A stretch of DNA of 64,000 nt from Talpa occidentalis. Taxonomy: Eukaryota; Chordata; Mammalia; Eulipotyphla; Talpidae. Below are positions 61,201 through 64,000 of the stretch, piece after piece. Position 1 is the first letter of the stretch; every line of letters starts with the position of its first letter. Both the position numbers and the translations under genes were made by a program. The notes beneath the pieces were generated by a model. It saw nothing but the letters and a program-made list of their open reading frames with translations. It was not told the DNA's origin and did no database searches. The stretch covers positions 94,448,684 through 94,512,683 of the forward strand of contig NW_026555331.1 of NCBI RefSeq assembly GCF_014898055.3. The letters are read 5' to 3'.

Positions 61201-61740
61201 ATGAGTTAATGAAACCAAGGAACAAGGTGTTCCCCTTCGGGTTTTTTTTCCACTCATTCTAGTCATCCCATTCAGTTATTTCACTTATAACAAAATTATT
61301 CTCATTGTTTTTGATAACTCGAAAAGCTTAAGAATGAGTAAAGGACATGTGAACAAAAATGATAAAGAAAATAAACAATTCCCTCCCGGTCCACCAACAA
61401 TTCAATTTCTTCAGAAGAAAATCTTTTTATTCTTTCCTTGTTATGTTTTCCTCAATCTCTCAATTTTCTTTTTCATGATTCATAAATGTAGACATTATCT
61501 ATTAATTTCTTTTTATGATAGGAAAGTAATTGGTTCACATCTATTACCTGCAACATTTCTCGTCCCCCCCCTTTCAAAAAACTATCTTATTTTTACTCGA
61601 TTTTCCATAAACCACATTTCTTGACACCCTTTCTGTACTATAAGACATTGGAACATCCACCAATCTCTTCGTCTTTATCCCTTCCAACCCTACTTGCCTT
61701 TTGAAACTTTCCTTTTATAATGTTAAAATTAATGATAAAT
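58228..61740. other. AT-rich non-coding stretch
   Basis: Holds the long-armed hairpin at 58,317 and a short copy of the unnamed repeat near 60,070-60,120. No gene or RNA gene is recognised; open frames up to 100 codons lack motifs. Confidence 0.5.
58317..58366. repeat. Perfect 18-bp inverted repeat (hairpin)
   Basis: Arms TTTTCTTACATTTAACCA (58,317-58,334) and TGGTTAAATGTAAGAAAA (58,349-58,366) are exact complements around a 14-nt spacer that itself has TGTA/TACA. Longest perfect hairpin noticed in the window. Confidence 0.9.
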
Positions 61741-61782
61741 AGGTTTCACCTGCTACCCAAAAGCAGCGTCCCTGTGAAACCT
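61741..61782. other. Two-part stem-loop
   Basis: Outer arms AGGTTTCAC (61,741-61,749) and GTGAAACCT (61,774-61,782) enclose inner arms CTGCT (61,750-61,754) and AGCAG (61,762-61,766) with a 7-nt loop and a 7-nt bulge. It lies 200 bp from the CpG-rich region. No RNA family recognised. Confidence 0.5.
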
Positions 61783-61959
61783 CTCGTAAGTTCAAATAGC
61801 ACAAAGTCAAGGTGCAATAACCATTAATTTACTGCACAGAAGTGTTTTCCAGAAAAGCAAGTGACTTACTGAATCATACCAAATGACACCTAGTACTAGC
61901 ACTAAAATAATATATAAAAAAGCAGAAATCAGCTGATAAAGACAGACCCTTTACAAAGC

Positions 61960-62570
61960 AAAAATAACGCATGCGCAGTGTAGTTTCACTTACCAGAATG
62001 GGGGAGAAGCGGGCGCTCTGGAAGCTGAGCGGAGATGAGGGTGGTGTGGTAGGTGCGTGTGCACCTCTTCTATGTCCGCCTTCTCTTTTTGTCCACGGTC
62101 TTAGTTTGCAGTCCCCTTCGGCTGCCATGGCTTCCGGCAAGACTTGAACTACAACAGGCTGGCTGCTGGGCCGCACCCATTTTGCTATCAAACCGTTGTC
62201 TGTAGGCAAAGCATCCTGCAAATCTGCCCCAACCTATGTTACCCTGGCAGGATTCTGCTGTTATTGCAACACTGTCACTCATAGCAAAAGGCTCACAAAA
62301 ATCCACCTGCAGTTCTCAGACGACTTCACTCAAGGTGCACTGCTCCCGTAATGCAGCCGCCGCTGCTGCAGCAGCAAAAGAAACGCAGAGCGCTGGTTTG
62401 CTTTTCGGCTTTTGTCGTAAAAGAGAAAAACCTCTTTACCTTTCTTTCCATTAGCGAAAACGGGGACAGGCCCAACTTGGAGATAGTCTGTTTAGGGTGC
62501 AATAGTATCAGGTCTAAAAAAAGCAGTGAACGTGCTTTAATTAAATGTGACACGGAGATAATAAAGTGAG
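61960..62570. promoter_or_regulatory. CpG-enriched candidate promoter / first exon, possibly bidirectional
   Basis: Roughly two dozen CpGs lie in 600 bp, in a window where CpG is otherwise rare outside young repeats. Motifs seen: NRF1-like CGCATGCGCA (61,968-61,977); ETS-type CTTCCGG (62,131-62,137; CCGGAAG on the minus strand); YY1-like CAAAATGGGTGCGG on the minus strand (about 62,171-62,184). On the minus strand an open frame ends in CTG/GTAAGTG, a strong splice donor (exon end at 61,994), with an ATG in good context at about 62,130 (peptide MAAEGDCKLRPWTKREGG). On the plus strand a donor-like AAA/GTGAGT lies at 62,567. These are features of housekeeping promoters. I cannot name a gene; the coding potential may be only 5' UTR. 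Confidence 0.45.
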
Positions 62571-62687
62571 TAGAGAAATGGCACCCAAAGACTTGCTGGA
62601 GGCAGGGTTGCCAGAGAACTTCAATTTGTAAAAAACACATCTGCCAGATGTAATAAAGTTAAGCTCTGCCTACATTTTCATACAAGT

Positions 62688-63082
62688 TGTAACGGCAGGA
62701 AGGGGCACTGAGCAGGTTTTCTGATCCCATGCAGACCTGGTAAAGGAGGAGTCAGAGTCCTCAGCGGTTTTTGCAGGTCTTTTACTGGGGTTCACCAGGC
62801 ATATGGCAGGCAGGGGTGCTGGGCTCACTCTATCTGGGCTCTCCAGCGTTCTCTGGTGGTCTCTGCTTCTCCTGTGGTTCTGCTTCTATCTGGGCTTCTG
62901 CTGGCGACCTGGTGAAGCTGCCCTTAAAAGCCCAGTCCTAGCCCAGGTGAATCTCATCTACAGATGCCCACACCCTACTCCAGGTGCCCGCCATCAGGCA
63001 TGCATTCGGGACCACAGGGTTCCGTCATCTATCCTGATGGCGGGAGGGCAGAAAAGTCTGATATCTTTTACCTTACCCTACA
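62688..63082 (-). mobile_element. Candidate solo LTR (395 bp), orientation tentative
   Basis: GC-rich block starting TGTAACGG (62,688) and ending CCCTACA (63,082), so it has TGTA/TACA ends. AAGT flanks both sides (62,684-62,687 and 63,083-63,086), a 4-bp duplication as made by gammaretrovirus-like (class I) elements. On the minus strand a TATA-like CTTTTAAGG (about 62,925) precedes AGTAAA (about 62,776). A 12-bp inverted repeat and a TCTATCTGGGCT direct repeat lie inside. No family recognised; short duplication could be chance. Confidence 0.4.
62987..63044. repeat. 12-bp inverted repeat with 34-bp spacer
   Basis: CCCGCCATCAGG (62,987-62,998) and CCTGATGGCGGG (63,033-63,044) are exact complements inside the candidate LTR. 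Confidence 0.9.
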
Positions 63083-63097
63083 AAGTGAAGTGGCAAG

Positions 63098-63188
63098 GGG
63101 CCTCCCTGGTGTCTCTGGTGAATCCTCTCACCTTCCCGCACATCTGGCCTGTATCTAGATTCTTGTATGCATGTATAAATAAATCTTA
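63098..63188 (+). mobile_element. tRNA-derived SINE, older subfamily, with large internal deletion
   Basis: The head GGGCCTCCCTGGTG is joined directly to TCTCTGGTGAATCCTCTCAC, skipping about 170 bp including the promoter boxes. The shared CTGGTG lies at the join. The end TTCTTGTATGCATG, TAAATAAATCTTAAA is normal. The flanking duplication AAGTGAAGTGGCA (63,083-63,095) recurs beyond the next SINE at 63,496-63,508 with one mismatch. Confidence 0.9.
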
Positions 63189-63200
63189 AAAAAACAAGTA

Positions 63201-63488
63201 GGGCCTCCATGGTGGCGCAGTGGTTGAGCGCTGGGCTGCGAAGCTGCTTGCAGCCTCTGCAGCGCTGGTTCGATCCCCGGCCTCCAGGCAAGGGTCCCAC
63301 ATGGCACGCAGACCTCTCCTGCCGCTCGCTGCTCCCCTCAGCAGTGTACTCCATCCGTCTGCTTGTTCTCCGTCTGCCTGTTCTGTTCCCCGCTCTGGCT
63401 CTGGTGAATTCTCTCACCCTCCCGCGCTTCTGACTGTACCCAGTGCTTGCATAAATAAATAAATAAATAAACAAACAAATAAATAAAT
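63201..63488 (+). mobile_element. tRNA-derived SINE, younger subfamily, inserted in the tail of the preceding SINE
   Basis: Starts GGGCCTCCATGGTGGCGCAG, B-box-like GGTTCGATCCC, younger-type end CTTCTGACTGTACCCAGTGC, long AAAT/AAAC tail. The 11-bp duplication AAAAAACAAGT is exact at 63,189-63,199 and 63,489-63,499. A small duplication (TCTGCTTGTTC / TCTGCCTGTTC) sits near 63,358-63,385. Overlapping frames up to 147 codons are SINE artefacts. Confidence 0.96.
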
Positions 63489-63508
63489 AAAAAACAAGTG
63501 AAGTGACA

Positions 63509-64000
63509 TAAAGCACACTTTCAAAAAGTAATGACTACTTGTATATTGTGTCTAGCTTTCTAATCCTCCTTTCCATTCTCTTCTGTTTGTAGAAACGAAC
63601 TTTTTATCCCTTTACTACCAATGTAATATACTTTTCAGAAATGACAGATTAAATTATAGGTTCAATATTTTACCTGAAATCAGAACTCTACCTTGTTTTT
63701 TCTTGAATTTTAATTTGTTATAACAGAAATTATTAATGTGTTATAACATAAATTATAAGAATTTTGAGGTAACGGTTTTGTTCTGATTCATTTTACTTAT
63801 TTTCAGAACAGTCAGTTCCCAATAAAGCAAACAGATAACTCGTTTTCTTTGTTAGATAGTGAATGATAAAGAACTCAGGGATTCCCAGAGCAGCTTAGAT
63901 TGCTGTTGATAAAACTTACAATTTCATATATAAAAATATACGATGTACACCCATCTTCATAGCGACAAATGCTAGAAACAATCTATGTTCTTCTATAGAT
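63509..64000. other. AT-rich non-coding end of window
   Basis: No gene or named repeat recognised. Confidence 0.5.

Noticed and set aside
62803..63189. 128-codon frame with a hydrophobic, signal-like start
   Set aside because: Covers the GC-rich candidate LTR and runs into a SINE; hydrophobicity comes from CT-rich repeats.
63073..63516. 147-codon minus-strand frame
   Set aside because: Spans two stacked SINEs and their tails.

Overview
The window reads as intergenic or intronic DNA from a placental mammal. It is AT-rich and poor in CpG, with no long conserved open reading frame. It carries decayed L1, L2 and MIR copies, microsatellites and many copies of one tRNA-derived SINE. That SINE has a GGGCCTCCC head, a B-box-like GGTTCGATCCC, AATAAATAAATC tails and often a TCTT terminator. 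This architecture fits the T+ class of laurasiatherian SINEs. From memory the closest described family is Rhin-1 of horseshoe and leaf-nosed bats, so a rhinolophoid bat is my best guess; this is inference, not proof.

Layout. 1-9.8 kb is AT-rich, with an L1 3' end, two MIRs and a (TA)n(CA)n microsatellite. 9.86-11.4 kb is an L1 with an inverted 5' part, carrying one nested SINE and followed by another. 11.7-34.7 kb is mostly old repeats (MIR, L2, unnamed families), with three SINEs and several small hairpins or tandem duplications. 34.7-47.6 kb holds seven more SINEs, one inside another, and scattered copies of an unnamed old repeat family. 48,069-50,050 is the best-defined element: a betaretrovirus-like (class II, lysine-tRNA-primed) endogenous retrovirus. 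It has a complete 5' LTR, primer site, splice donor and a broken gag start, but everything between early gag and the last 40 bp of the 3' LTR is gone. A perfect 6-bp target-site duplication flanks it. 50.7-51.2 kb is a SINE inside a SINE. 51-61.9 kb is old repeat debris.

The last 2 kb differ: 61,960-62,570 is CpG-enriched with promoter-type motifs and splice donors on both strands (candidate promoter or first exon). It is followed by a candidate 395-bp solo LTR and two stacked SINEs.

I found no intact protein-coding gene, tRNA or rRNA gene, CRISPR array or operon. Pieces do not work together as a pathway; the interest lies in insertion history and in the possible promoter at the right edge. 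Repeat families were recognised by eye, so boundaries of old elements are approximate.
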